Part shown: in pieces, positions 1 through 7,590 of the stretch
How the letters are laid out: each line of letters begins with the position of its first letter
Position numbering within the stretch: position 1 is the stretch's first letter
From: Boseongicola sp.
Lineage (GTDB): Bacteria > Pseudomonadota > Alphaproteobacteria > Rhodobacterales > Rhodobacteraceae
DNA: 53,680 nt
Direction of reading: 5' to 3'
Assembly: GCA_028824715.1 (NCBI GenBank)
Contig: JAPPCV010000171.1
Span: forward strand, 1-53,680
The notes under the pieces: generated by a model
What the model saw: only the letters and a program-made list of their open reading frames with translations
The model's database searches: none
Told to the model about the DNA's origin: nothing
Translations under genes and position numbers: made by a program

Positions 1-919
1 TCAGGACCGAGAACAGCGTCTCGACGGGGTTCAGCTCCGGACTGCAGGGCGGCAGCCGGAGCAGGGAGACGTTGTTGGGGATCTCCAGTTCCCTGGACCG
101 GTGCCAGCCCGCTCCGTCGAGGACGACGAGAGCATGCTTGCCCGCGGGAACCTGCTCCCCGATCTCCCGGAGATGTCGGCTCATCTCAACGGTGTTTGCC
201 TTCGCGCAGACATGCCCGACCGCGGTCCCGGACTCCGGGCAAGCCGCGGAGAACAGGCAGGCGTATCCGCAGCGGTGGTCCCGCACGATGCGCGGGCGCG
301 TTCCGTTCCGTGCCCAGACCCTTGAGAGCATGCCCTTCTGGCCTATCCTGGCTTCGTCCTGGAAATAGACAAGCACGTCCTCCGTGGACACGCCGTCGGG
401 AACGGCCGCCTCCGCCAACTGCGCGAAACCGTTGCGGAATGCCTTCTGGGCCTCCGGATCCGCCTTGGGATGGATCGGGCGCGGGGATACGTGCCGGAAG
501 CCGACGCGCAGCATCAGCCGGCGGGCGCCTTCAAGCGTGTAGCGCACGCCGAAGCTGTCCATGATCCGCTCCCGGATGTCTGCCACCGTCCAGCGCGAAG
601 GCTCGCCCGCCTCCGGATCGGGCCCGGCCTCCAGCCACGACGCGACCGTCGCGGTCCGCGCCCCGTCCAGCATCGGCGGCCGCGCTTCGTCGCGGAGGCC
701 GTCGATGCCTCCGCCGTTGTACCGCTTCACCCAGTCGCACAGGGTCTGGGCATCGACGCCGGCGCCGTCGGCGATCCCGGCCCGGGACAGCTCGCCCTCG
801 ATCACCAGGGCGATGGCCCGCAGCCGGCGGCGGCAGTCGCGGAACTTGTTCTTCGACGCCAGTTCACGTAGGTCTGCCAGTGTGTGGTCGGTGCGCGAAA
901 CCAAGATTTTTGCGGGCAT
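1..919 (-). mobile_element. IS630-family transposase, cut by window edge
   Basis: Reading the minus strand from the ATG at 919 gives about 306 open codons up to the window edge, so the C-terminus lies outside. The N-terminus is a helix-turn-helix/winged-helix module (an AGIADGAGVDAQTLCDWVKR-like segment near residues 45-70). It is followed by the IS630 DDE region: VYFQDEARIG with the first Asp, LVVLDGAGWH with the second, and PPCSPELNPVE just before the edge. No internal stop or frameshift is visible, so this copy may be intact. It sits directly upstream of the DUF4393-like gene and may have clipped that gene's 5' end. The family assignment is secure. Activity cannot be judged without the missing end and the terminal repeats. 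Confidence 0.88.
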
Positions 920-1020
920 GCCGTCCTCCTTCTGCATTTTCGCAAACACAGAATACAGGACGGCTGCGCCGATCACGCGCAAGATCCCGGGGTGAACCGC
1001 AACATGTGCCAGATTTGTTC

Positions 1021-1046
1021 ACAGGCATCGTGCATGATGTGCCTGT
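1021..1046. other. Imperfect inverted repeat before DUF4393-like gene
   Basis: ACAGGCA at 1021-1027 and TGCCTGT at 1040-1046 are exact reverse complements around a 12-base centre, and a T-rich stretch follows. It lies about 20 bases before the start of the next gene and beyond the 5' end of the IS630 transposase. It could be an operator for the downstream gene, a weak terminator, or part of an IS end. Only the dyad itself is seen. Confidence 0.4.
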
Positions 1047-1066
1047 TTTGTTCATGAGTCTTTATT

Positions 1067-1888
1067 TTGTTGGATTGGTATTACTTGGCGAAAGATGGAG
1101 TTTCCAAGCTACTTGCTCCAACAGCTGAATACCTCGGGGACGGCCTCCGCAACCTAGCGCTGCGCCGCGTTGAGTGCATCGGCAGGATATTCTCGAACGC
1201 CTCCCAAAAACTCGGCGATCGCCTTGAAATGAGCGGTGAAGTTCCCCCGGCTGTCCTCAGGGCAGTTCTGAGCGAAGCCTCCTACCGTGAAGACCAACTG
1301 TCCGTGGAGTATTTCGGCGGCGTTCTAGCTTCGTCACGGACCGAGCACGGACGAGATGATCGCGGCAGCCGGATGATCAAGGTCGTCGACGGCCTCACTT
1401 CATATCAGATGAGGACCCACTATCTCGTTTACTCGAGCCTGTCGCGTCAATTCTCGGGTTCAGGCAAACGCTTCGAGACGGCGCAGGATCGATCGCAGAT
1501 GCGCATATTCCTGCCGGCCAAAGAATACGTCGATTCCATGGACTTCACTCACGACGAGTGGTTCAACCCTCAGATGCTGCACCACATCTGGCATGGCCTG
1601 AGTTCGGACGGCCTGATTGAAGGCGAGTGGCGTTTCGGTGGCGCGGAATTGCTCAGGTCCCTATTTCCCAGCGCACCTCATGACGGGTTCGTCTGTACCC
1701 CTTCGACGCTCGGCGCCGAGCTCTTCCTTTGGGCGTTCGGTCGCAGCGACTTGCCTCTAGAAGCACTATGCACCGCAGACATTGACACTGTGATCGACGG
1801 CATCCCAAGTGGCGTCTCGAACACAGTTGTATGCAACGATGCAGTCCAGCAGCGGAGAGTGCAGGGGTACGAGGGCGAAGGCAGTTGA
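1067..1888 (+). CDS. DUF4393 / Abi-alpha-like protein
   Basis: This encodes 273 residues. The central stretch (SGEVPPAVLRAVL, SYREDQLSVEYFGGVLASSRT, GRDDRG, then LTSYQMRTHYLVYSSL) matches my recollection of the DUF4393 (Abi-alpha) family. That family includes a protein linked to abortive phage infection, but most members are uncharacterised. The first residues (LAKDGVSKLLAPTAEYLGDGL) fit the usual amphipathic N-terminus. An in-frame TGA at 1055-1057 leaves only TTG or ATT starts (TTG at 1067 or 1070), so the 5' end may have been trimmed, possibly by the adjacent IS630. No partner toxin or antitoxin is adjacent. Family membership is recalled from motif shape, not searched; a defence role is inference. 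Confidence 0.6.
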   Translation: MLDWYYLAKDGVSKLLAPTAEYLGDGLRNLALRRVECIGRIFSNASQKLGDRLEMSGEVPPAVLRAVLSEASYREDQLSVEYFGGVLASSRTEHGRDDRGSRMIKVVDGLTSYQMRTHYLVYSSLSRQFSGSGKRFETAQDRSQMRIFLPAKEYVDSMDFTHDEWFNPQMLHHIWHGLSSDGLIEGEWRFGGAELLRSLFPSAPHDGFVCTPSTLGAELFLWAFGRSDLPLEALCTADIDTVIDGIPSGVSNTVVCNDAVQQRRVQGYEGEGS

Positions 1889-1940
1889 ACTTTGGGTTCG
1901 TTCCTTCAAGCATAGTGCAATGTGGGAGCGCCTTGGCTCG

Positions 1941-2849
1941 CTAAGCCCGGACAAGCTTGTCCATTTCGCGAAAACCTCGAACCAGCTGATCAAAGACGAT
2001 CCGAATGCGCCGACTTGTTTGCAGTTCCCGGTGTGTCACAAGCCAGATCGGGAACTGGAAAGGAGGCAGATCCGGCAAGACGCGTTCGAGGGTTGGTTCA
2101 GGGTCGCAAAGCGCCTCGGGCAGCACGGTGATGCCGAGCCCGGCGCACGCAAGTTCCCAAACCACGACGCCACTGTCACTAGACATGACAAAGTTCTCGG
2201 GTCGCAGAGGTATGCCGATGTTGTGCATGGGAGCGATCAGCCGTTCCGGGTCCGGGTTCCCGACAAAATCGTGGTCCGCAACGTCCCTCGGCGTTTGAGG
2301 CATGCCCTCGCGCGCAACATACGCCTTCGATGCGTAGAGCCCGGCGCGGAAATCGCCGACATGGCGCGCGATCAGTTCGGGTTGGTCGGGCCGTACGTGA
2401 CGGATCGCGATATCGGCTTCCCGAAGCAGGATGTTCTGCACATCGTTAGACGCGACGACATTGATCCGGACCCCTGGACTGCTTTCTCGCAAAGGTGCCA
2501 GCAGTCCAGGAAGCACTTGCGCCGACATGAGGTCCGTTGCGGTAACGGTGACCAGCCCTGAAACCTCTTCGGCATGGGCGGTCGCGGCCATGGAGACCAG
2601 TGTTGCCGCTTCTCCCATGGCACGCACGTGATCCAGCAGGTCATGTCCGGCATCGGTCAATCGTGGCCCACGGACGCTACGTTCGAACAACGTGACGCCG
2701 AGCCCCTCTTCCAGGTCGGAGACCTGGCGTCCGATCGTCGGCTGTGTGGTCTTCAGGGCGCGCGCCGCCGCGCTGAAAGAACCCTCTTCCGCGGTGGCCA
2801 GAAAGGCGCGCACCTGGTTCCAGTCAAACGATATCGCTGCCCAGTTCAT
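1941..2849 (-). CDS. LysR-family transcriptional regulator
   Basis: This 302-residue protein has normal LysR length. The N-terminal winged HTH spans roughly residues 8-67 (FLATAEEGSFSAAARALKT, QPTIGRQVSDLEEGLGV, LFERSVRGPRLTDAG). The rest is the substrate-binding-like effector domain, with the typical ITVLPEALC segment near the C-terminus. It is divergent from the methyltransferase gene, with about 90 bases between the starts, the classic arrangement for a LysR protein controlling its divergent neighbour. The likely target is therefore the methyltransferase/DUF2306 pair. The effector cannot be told from sequence. Confidence 0.92.
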   Translation of the reverse strand: MNWAAISFDWNQVRAFLATAEEGSFSAAARALKTTQPTIGRQVSDLEEGLGVTLFERSVRGPRLTDAGHDLLDHVRAMGEAATLVSMAATAHAEEVSGLVTVTATDLMSAQVLPGLLAPLRESSPGVRINVVASNDVQNILLREADIAIRHVRPDQPELIARHVGDFRAGLYASKAYVAREGMPQTPRDVADHDFVGNPDPERLIAPMHNIGIPLRPENFVMSSDSGVVVWELACAGLGITVLPEALCDPEPTLERVLPDLPPFQFPIWLVTHRELQTSRRIRIVFDQLVRGFREMDKLVRA

Positions 2850-2938
2850 TTGTTTGCGTATAGCAGATGTAAGGAAACTGGCAATTACTAGTTCGCTGCC
2901 GCATGTGTAGCCAGCCTCAACGCACCATGAGGAATGTC

Positions 2939-3697
2939 ATGCAACCCGCCGCCTTCAATCGCCCTGCCGCTCCTTTCTGGGACCGGATCGCGCCGAAATA
3001 TGCAAGGAAGCCCGTCGAGGACCCGTTGGCATATGCAGAAAAGCTTGACGCGGTTGAGGCGCTTCTGGAGCCCACGGACACGGTGCTGGAACTTGGCTGC
3101 GGAACTGGCAGCACCGCGATCTCGCTCGCACGAAGCGTGGCAGAATACACCGCGACCGATGTTTCGCCCGCCATGATTGGAATCGCGGAGGAGAAGGGAA
3201 GGGCAGCGGGTGCGAACAACCTACGATTCGCGGTTGGCGATGCGGCAGGCGCAGCCGCCAACGTACCGTTCGACGTCGTCCTGGCCTTCAGTCTGCTGCA
3301 TCTGGTCGAGGATGTTGCCGCGGTCCTGGCCTCAGTCAGCTCCCAGCTGAAACCCGGAGGGCTGTTTGTCTCCAAGACCGTTTGCATGGGCGAGGCCAAT
3401 CTCGCCATGCGAGGGCTGGTCCGGACGTTGGAGGCTTTCGGTCTCGCACCTCATGTCACCAGTCTGTGTCAGGTGCAGCTGGAAGCGCTGATCCAGGATG
3501 CCGGTTTCGAAATCGAAACGATCCGGCATTTCGGTTTTAACCGGTTCAACCCGTTCATTGTCGCGCGACGACCGGGCTGGCGCCGCACATCTGCCTCACC
3601 CTCGCCGCATTTCACGTCGCCATCTGGATCGATAGGTCCGGAGATGGAGAAGTCATGTCTTCAATCTCGCGATCGGGCTGGGCCTTTGTTGCCCTGA
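2939..3697 (+). CDS. Class I SAM-dependent methyltransferase
   Basis: The Rossmann-type SAM-binding motif I is clear (VLELGCGTGSTAISLA), followed by an acidic residue after strand 2 (YTATDVSPAMIGIAEEK) and a motif-IV-like segment (VPFDVVLAFSLLHLV). The core matches small-molecule methyltransferases of about 210 residues. Starts at 2903, 2927 and 2939 are in frame; I prefer 2939 because GAGG sits just before it. The last 40 or so residues (after FIVARRPGW) are low-complexity and overlap the next gene by 43 bases, so they may be a read-through extension after loss of the original stop. The gene is divergent from the LysR regulator and presumably controlled by it. The methyl acceptor is unknown. 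Confidence 0.85.
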   Translation: MQPAAFNRPAAPFWDRIAPKYARKPVEDPLAYAEKLDAVEALLEPTDTVLELGCGTGSTAISLARSVAEYTATDVSPAMIGIAEEKGRAAGANNLRFAVGDAAGAAANVPFDVVLAFSLLHLVEDVAAVLASVSSQLKPGGLFVSKTVCMGEANLAMRGLVRTLEAFGLAPHVTSLCQVQLEALIQDAGFEIETIRHFGFNRFNPFIVARRPGWRRTSASPSPHFTSPSGSIGPEMEKSCLQSRDRAGPLLP

Positions 3698-4356
3698 TCT
3701 TTGTCTATTCGTTCGTGCCTTCCATTGTTGGCTTGACCCGCGTCGTCGAGCTGTCGGGTGGCCCGGCCATCGCGCCGCCAAACCCAAGAGCGATGTCCGC
3801 GCCGACGCCAATTGTCATCCATATTCTGTCCAGTTCACTCTTTTGCCTCCTTGGCGCACTGCAATTCTTGCCGAGCCTCAGACACGCGCATCCCTTCTTT
3901 CACCGCCTTTCAGGGCGCCTCGTGGCTCTTGCTGGTGCCCTGAGCGCCCTGTCGGGACTTTGGATGACTTTCGCATATGCCTTCCCTTCACAGCTCCAGG
4001 GCCCCGCTCTCTTTTGGGCTCGGCTCTTGTTGAGTTCCGCGATGCTTGCTCTGATCGCCTGGGGCGTTGTCGCGATCCGAATGCGGAACTTTCACGCCCA
4101 CGGGGCGGCCATGATCCGGGCCTATGCGATTGGTCAGGGTGCGTCTACGCAAGCGGTTTTCGGCATTTTCTGGATGATCTTGTGGGGGGTCGAACTCATG
4201 GGCCCGGCAAGAGACATCATGATGCTCGCAGCATGGGGCGTGAACCTGATCGCGGCGGAAGTCGTCGTCACGGCGCGTTTTCGCGCCACGCGTCGAGGAC
4301 CTCGCACGTCCAGGCTCCCTTCGCAGACCAACCGGCGCCGTGCCAGTGCATCCTGA
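3655..4356 (+). CDS. DUF2306-type integral membrane protein
   Basis: This 233-residue protein has five to seven hydrophobic segments, including WAFVALIFVYSFVPSIVGL near the N-terminus, HILSSSLFCLLGALQFLPSL, LSGRLVALAGALSALSGLWM, LLLSSAMLALIAWGVVAI and IFWMILWGVEL. The HPFFHRLSGRLVALAG and NFHAHGAAMIRAYAIGQGA signatures are those of DUF2306 membrane proteins. GGAG precedes the ATG at 3655. The start lies inside the 3' end of the methyltransferase gene, so the two are probably translationally coupled. The basic C-terminal tail (after residue 205) looks like cytoplasmic overhang or frame wander. Function of the family is unknown. Confidence 0.82.
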   Translation: MSSISRSGWAFVALIFVYSFVPSIVGLTRVVELSGGPAIAPPNPRAMSAPTPIVIHILSSSLFCLLGALQFLPSLRHAHPFFHRLSGRLVALAGALSALSGLWMTFAYAFPSQLQGPALFWARLLLSSAMLALIAWGVVAIRMRNFHAHGAAMIRAYAIGQGASTQAVFGIFWMILWGVELMGPARDIMMLAAWGVNLIAAEVVVTARFRATRRGPRTSRLPSQTNRRRASAS

Positions 4357-4613
4357 CTGGAACGGCTGCGACTCGCGCAGAAGCGACCCGCACCCGCTGA
4401 ATGTTCCGGCCGGCAGCGGAGAGTTCCAGTTGAAGAGCCTCAGCCGAAGGACCCACTCCCATCCGCTCCATGTCGATCAGGAACGGCCAGATCGTGAACT
4501 TCGCGATGCGCTTGTCGATACCCATGTCCCGGACTTGGTTTGCGCAAAACGGCAGGTGCCCGCCATCCGGCACTCCAAGGGTATCACTCAACATGTCCGA
4601 AAACTGCCAGATG
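4357..4613. other. Unassigned segment between DUF2306 gene and Tn3 repeat
   Basis: A minus-strand frame is open from 4645 to 4268 and reads like protein in its middle (FSDMLSDTLGVPDGG, KFTIWPFLIDMERMG). It starts inside the Tn3-type terminal repeat and overlaps the 3' end of the DUF2306 gene, and I recognise no family. It may be the tail of a gene truncated by transposition. Confidence 0.3.
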
Positions 4614-4651
4614 GGGGTCGATTCCGGCTGGGGGCGAAATGACACTCTAAG
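4614..4651 (+). repeat. Tn3-family 38-bp terminal inverted repeat (older element, left end)
   Basis: The segment begins GGGGTCGATTCCGG and ends TCTAAG, and is exactly 38 bases long, the canonical length and ends (GGGG...TAAG) of Tn3-family repeats. By my hand alignment it matches 27 of 38 positions with the right-hand repeat at 5942-5979. It is oriented with its outer end to the left. The next coding trace to its right is a resolvase C-terminus (4729-4930), as expected for the interior of such a transposon. Confidence 0.75.
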
Positions 4652-4728
4652 CGATTTGCCTTCGCCTCACGTCGCGCTTACGGGCGATTGCCCGCACATT
4701 TGATGCCGGTCGCTGCGAGAATGCGCGT

Positions 4729-4930
4729 TTATCCGACCTGCCTGTGCCGTTTCACGATGTCGAGCACGGTGTTCTCGCTGATTCCGAGATCACGCGCGAT
4801 CCAGCGGTAGCTTCGTTCCTCGCTGACGGCCTAGAGGACCTTCGGCGCGAGCCTGTCCGACTTTGGCCGCTGTCCCGGCTGGCGGCTGAGCTTCTTGGCC
4901 CGTGCCTTCGCCGCGGCCAGCCCTGACTTC
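4729..4930 (-). pseudogene. Serine resolvase C-terminal fragment (Tn3-type tnpR remnant)
   Basis: The minus strand reads GLAAAKARAKKLSRQPGQRP, then KSDRLAPKVL, an in-frame TAG stop, AVSEERSYRWIARDLGISEN and TVLDIVKRHRQVG before TAA at 4729. This is the C-terminal arm and helix-turn-helix of a Tn3-type resolvase. The catalytic domain is missing: the sequence breaks off at 4930/4931, exactly where the terminal repeat of the next Tn3-like element begins. It is therefore a dead gene carrying both a nonsense codon and a truncation by a later insertion. The expected N-terminal half is not visible on the far side of the inserted element, so a deletion has also occurred or the insertion was one-ended. 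Confidence 0.75.
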
Positions 4931-4968
4931 CGGGTCTACTCCGGTAGAGGGCGAAAACGTACGTTAAG
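4931..4968 (+). repeat. Left terminal inverted repeat of the Tn3-derived element
   Basis: This is a 38-base Tn3-type end with a conserved interior block (AGGGCGAAAACGTACGTTAA). The stop codon of the resolvase gene (4964-4966) lies within it, so the repeat doubles as the 3' end of the coding sequence. Confidence 0.75.
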
Positions 4969-5581
4969 GGGCTTCTCGCCGTTGCAGCGTCCGGTAGACG
5001 GTCGGGCGTGACACCGAGAAGACCTCGGCGAGATCGCTGATCGTGTATTCCCCGGTTTCGTGCATCCGGCAGAGCTCTTTCCCTTGTTTTTCTGACAGTT
5101 TCGGCTTCTTCCCCCGCAGCTTTCCCTTGGCCCTGGCGATCGCCATGCCCTCGCGGTTGCGCATCCTGATGAGATCGGCCTCAAACTCCGCGAAGCTGGC
5201 GACGATGTTGAAGAACATCCGGCCCATCGGGTCGGAGGGGTCGTATGTCGCCGCGCCGAGGGCGAGCGTCACGCCCCTCCCCTCAAGCTCGTTGGCAATG
5301 TCGCGCGCATCCGGAACGGAGCGGGCCAGACGGTCCAGCTTCGCCAAGACCAGAGTGTCGCCCTCGCGAAGCGCGGCCAGCGCCTGGGCGAGGCCGGGCC
5401 TGTCCCGTCCGATTCCGGTCAGCCCGTGGTCCATGTAGATCCTGTCCTCGGCCACGCCCAGCCCGAGCAGGGCTTTCATCTGCGCCTCGAGGTCCTGGGC
5501 GTTTGTCGAGCAGCGGGCGTATCCGATCCTGATTGCCATGGCCGGACCGTACGGAAAGGGGGCCCTCATCGCGACATTCAT
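4964..5581 (-). CDS. tnpR: Serine resolvase of Tn3-derived element
   Basis: This 205-residue protein is a complete small serine recombinase that would resolve Tn3 cointegrates at a res site. The catalytic domain holds IGYARCSTNAQDLEAQ with the nucleophilic Ser, YMDHGLTGIGRDRPGL, LVLAKLDRLARSVPDA with the conserved Arg residues, and DPMGRMFFNIVASFAEFE. The C-terminal HTH is SDLAEVFSVSRPTVYRTLQR. Two starts are possible: 5581, with AGGA about seven bases upstream, and 5539 (MAIRIGYAR), which matches the usual family N-terminus but lacks a ribosome site. The region from 5582 to about 5690, between tnpR and the tnpA remnant, should hold the res site. The gene looks intact. Confidence 0.88.
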   Translation of the reverse strand: MNVAMRAPFPYGPAMAIRIGYARCSTNAQDLEAQMKALLGLGVAEDRIYMDHGLTGIGRDRPGLAQALAALREGDTLVLAKLDRLARSVPDARDIANELEGRGVTLALGAATYDPSDPMGRMFFNIVASFAEFEADLIRMRNREGMAIARAKGKLRGKKPKLSEKQGKELCRMHETGEYTISDLAEVFSVSRPTVYRTLQRREAP

Positions 5582-5692
5582 CGTACCATCCTATTGAGAC
5601 ACGTTCCGGCCTCGTTTCGCAGGGCGGGCGTTTCGGCCTGAAGCTGTCCGCTGAACGAACGGCTATCGGACACGTCGCAATACAAGGAGACA

Positions 5693-5935
5693 TCCAAGTC
5701 GCCAAGCCGCAGCATTCTGGCCGAACGCCAGTGCATCCGCACTTTCGACTTGCCTACGGACGAGACTTCCCTGCTGAAGCACTGCACTCTGGCGGAGAAT
5801 GACATTGGGGGCGTCCACGGGCGAAGACGGTCGGAGAAGCAGCCGGGCTTTTCGGTGCGGCTCGGCGCACTTTTCTGTCCGGCCGAGCTCGCATCCTTCT
5901 CACGAGGGAATGTCTGTGGCGGAGCGCGATGGCTT
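5693..5935 (+). pseudogene. tnpA: Tn3-family transposase 5' remnant (DUF4158 region)
   Basis: The plus strand encodes SRSILAERQCIRTF, DLPTDETSLLKHCTLAENDI, then a VHGRRRSEKQPGFSVRLGAL-like segment. This is the N-terminal DUF4158 domain of Tn3-type transposases, which run to about 950-1000 residues. Only about 80 codons remain before the frame runs into the terminal repeat, and no convincing ATG survives at the front, although AAGGAG is present at 5685-5690. It is divergent from the resolvase gene, the normal Tn3 arrangement. The gene is clearly dead, and an internal deletion removed over 90 percent of it. Confidence 0.68.
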
Positions 5936-5941
5936 CAAGGG

Positions 5942-5979
5942 CTAAACGTACGATTTCGCCCTGTGCCGGAATCTACCTC
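5942..5979 (-). repeat. Right terminal inverted repeat of the Tn3-derived element
   Basis: On the minus strand this begins GAGGTAGATTCCGG and contains AGGGCGAAATCGTACGTTTA. It shares the same blocks in the same order as the repeats at 4614 and 4931. It directly follows the truncated tnpA reading frame. Confidence 0.75.
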
Positions 5980-6183
5980 GCTCTGTCCGACTGATTCATC
6001 CCGCTTTCGCCTCCGGAAGCCGTTCTCCAGTCGCTTAATCCGAGGTGGAAGCCGAGGAGTCTCGCATGGATGCTATGATCAGGCCACATCACCCGGAGGA
6101 TGGCAGCGTCCACTGGGCGGGCAGGTCAGGTGGCCGCTCGCAATCGCTCCTTGGAATTCTCGGACAAGTCGGCACGATTTCGG

Positions 6184-6585
6184 TCAGGACTTGCCAGAAT
6201 ACTCTGCGTCGGTAACGTGTTCCATCCAAGTCACGGTGGAGCCGTCGAGCGCCTCCTGGATCGCGATGTGGGTCATTCCGGTGTCAGGTGCAGCGCCGTG
6301 CCAATGGCGCTCTTCGGGCGCGAACCAAACAACATCGCCAGAACGGATTTCGTGAATTTGGTCACCATATGTCTGCACGAGACCTTTGCCTGCGGTCACG
6401 ATCAGTACCTGGCCAAGAGGATGCGTGTGCCATGTAGTACGGGCACCAGGTTCAAAGGTCACAGTCAGCGCACGGACTCTGGAAGGGTCAGGTGCCATGA
6501 TCACCGGGTCAATCCGAACCCGGCCCGAAAACGAATCTTCCGGTCCGGTCCGGGACGGGCGTGATCCGGCCTGCAGAATCTCCAT
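6184..6585 (-). CDS. Cupin-domain protein
   Basis: This 133-residue protein is a single small beta-barrel cupin. Motif 1 is TWHTHPLGQVLIVTAGKG with two His ligands and motif 2 is GDVVWFAPEERHWHGAAP with the third. The MTHIAIQEALDG segment and overall length match cupins usually annotated as carboxymuconolactone-decarboxylase-associated or mandelonitrile-lyase-like. A strong AAAGGAG precedes the ATG at 6585. It is isolated between two mobile-element blocks, so it gives no operon clue. It is intact and probably a metal-binding enzyme or sensor; the substrate is unknown. Confidence 0.85.
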   Translation of the reverse strand: MEILQAGSRPSRTGPEDSFSGRVRIDPVIMAPDPSRVRALTVTFEPGARTTWHTHPLGQVLIVTAGKGLVQTYGDQIHEIRSGDVVWFAPEERHWHGAAPDTGMTHIAIQEALDGSTVTWMEHVTDAEYSGKS

Positions 6586-6719
6586 GTGTTCACTCCTTTC
6601 GACCGGGGCGTCGTCTCATTCGTTCGCCGCCGCCGGTGCTAAAACCACCTTCAGGCAGATCTACCACTTTAATCGGTTGGGCCAAACCCAACACAAGTGC
6701 CGAACCCGCCATAGGATTC

Positions 6720-7340
6720 TCATGCCTTTGGCTTCCTGCTCCCGTTCTTCTTCATCCAGTTCGCGAGGTTGCCGGGCGCCGTGTTGTAGCGCTGCGCGAT
6801 GAACTTCTGGGTCGAATCCTTCGCGAGCAGCATCTCGATCTCCGGACGATTCGGATCGAGCTTGCTCTTGCCTGGCCCTTTCGGTCGTCCGAGCGGCTTT
6901 CCAGAGGCCTTTCTCGCCCTGAGCGCTTCCTTGGTCGAGTGCAGGTCGCGCTCGATCTCAGCGGCAATTGCGAACGTCATGGCGATGATCCGGCTCTGGA
7001 TCGTTTCGTCGAGCCTCCAGGATCCCTTGATGGCGTAGACCCTGATGCCGGCGTCTGAGGCGATGGACAGGATTTCCATGCATTCGAGCATCGAGCGCCC
7101 GAGCCGGGAAAGCTCGCCGACGACCAAAATGTCGCCTTCGCGAAGTTCCTCCAGAGTGTCCGCGATCCTTCGCTTGCGCCACGCGATCCTGCTGGAAGCC
7201 TTCTCCTCGACGAACTCGACTCCGTCGAGGTCCTCCCTGTTGGCAAGGGCGAGGATTTCGGCCGGGTTCCTGTCCAGGTCCTGCACCTGTTTGGACACCC
7301 GGATAAATTCAACGGTTCTGGGCTGCCTTTCGGCCGCCAT
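6720..7340 (-). CDS. Serine-type DNA invertase/recombinase (Mpi-like)
   Basis: This 206-residue protein has the invertase-type catalytic domain (EFIRVSKQVQDLDRN with the Ser nucleophile, LVVGELSRLGRSMLECMEIL, IQSRIIAMTFAIAAEIERDL) and the basic linker KEALRARKASGKPLGRPKG typical of master invertases and IS607-like resolvases. The C-terminal HTH is less canonical (FIAQRYNTAPGNLANWMKK). It reads away from a transposase start at 7478, and the same arrangement is repeated near 39.5 kb, so this is the recombinase of a Tn3-like transposon rather than a phase-variation switch. No ribosome site is obvious at the ATG. It looks intact. Confidence 0.82.
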   Translation of the reverse strand: MAAERQPRTVEFIRVSKQVQDLDRNPAEILALANREDLDGVEFVEEKASSRIAWRKRRIADTLEELREGDILVVGELSRLGRSMLECMEILSIASDAGIRVYAIKGSWRLDETIQSRIIAMTFAIAAEIERDLHSTKEALRARKASGKPLGRPKGPGKSKLDPNRPEIEMLLAKDSTQKFIAQRYNTAPGNLANWMKKNGSRKPKA

Positions 7341-7590
7341 CGGTCAGAATTCGTAGAATGCGCAGTTCTTCGACATAAGGGACATCTCTTTCAGTGGTTT
7401 TATCAACGACATTCGTTGTACGAAACGCGCGGAGAAAACGAACGCTTTCTTCGAACTTCCCGGCAACGGAATCCCTCATGCCTCGAGTGCACATCCTGAG
7501 TTCGGCTGAACAGGCCCACCAGGACAACCCGTCGGCCTTCAGCAGCGCCGAACGCAAGCGGTTCTTCGACTTTTCCCATTCACTTGAGTA
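7337..7590. repeat. Recombinase/transposase start region, copy A
   Basis: About 250 bases covering the recombinase start, the intergenic region and the first transposase codons recur at 39533-39790. Long identical runs include CTTCGACATAAGGGACATCT and CTTCGAACTTCCCGGCAACG. The intergenic part is the likely recombination (res-like) site of the parent transposon. Confidence 0.7.

Larger units (their letters stand above)
4931..5979. mobile_element. Tn3-derived miniature element (IR-tnpR-tnpA'-IR)
   Basis: Two 38-bp repeats face each other: 4931-4968 (left, ending ACGTTAAG) and 5942-5979 (right, on the minus strand ending ACGTTTAG). They match at 29 of 38 positions by hand. Between them lie a complete resolvase gene and the first ~80 codons of a divergent tnpA. 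The unit is about 1.05 kb and looks like an internally deleted Tn3-family transposon of the TIME type, able to move only if transposase is supplied in trans. The five bases on the two sides (ACTTC and GCTCT) do not match, so no target duplication survives. Confidence 0.72.

Noticed and set aside
6720-7340. Phase-variation invertase with an invertible promoter
   Set aside because: No inverted repeat pair flanks a promoter nearby; the duplicated recombinase/TnpA layout shows it belongs to a Tn3-like transposon.
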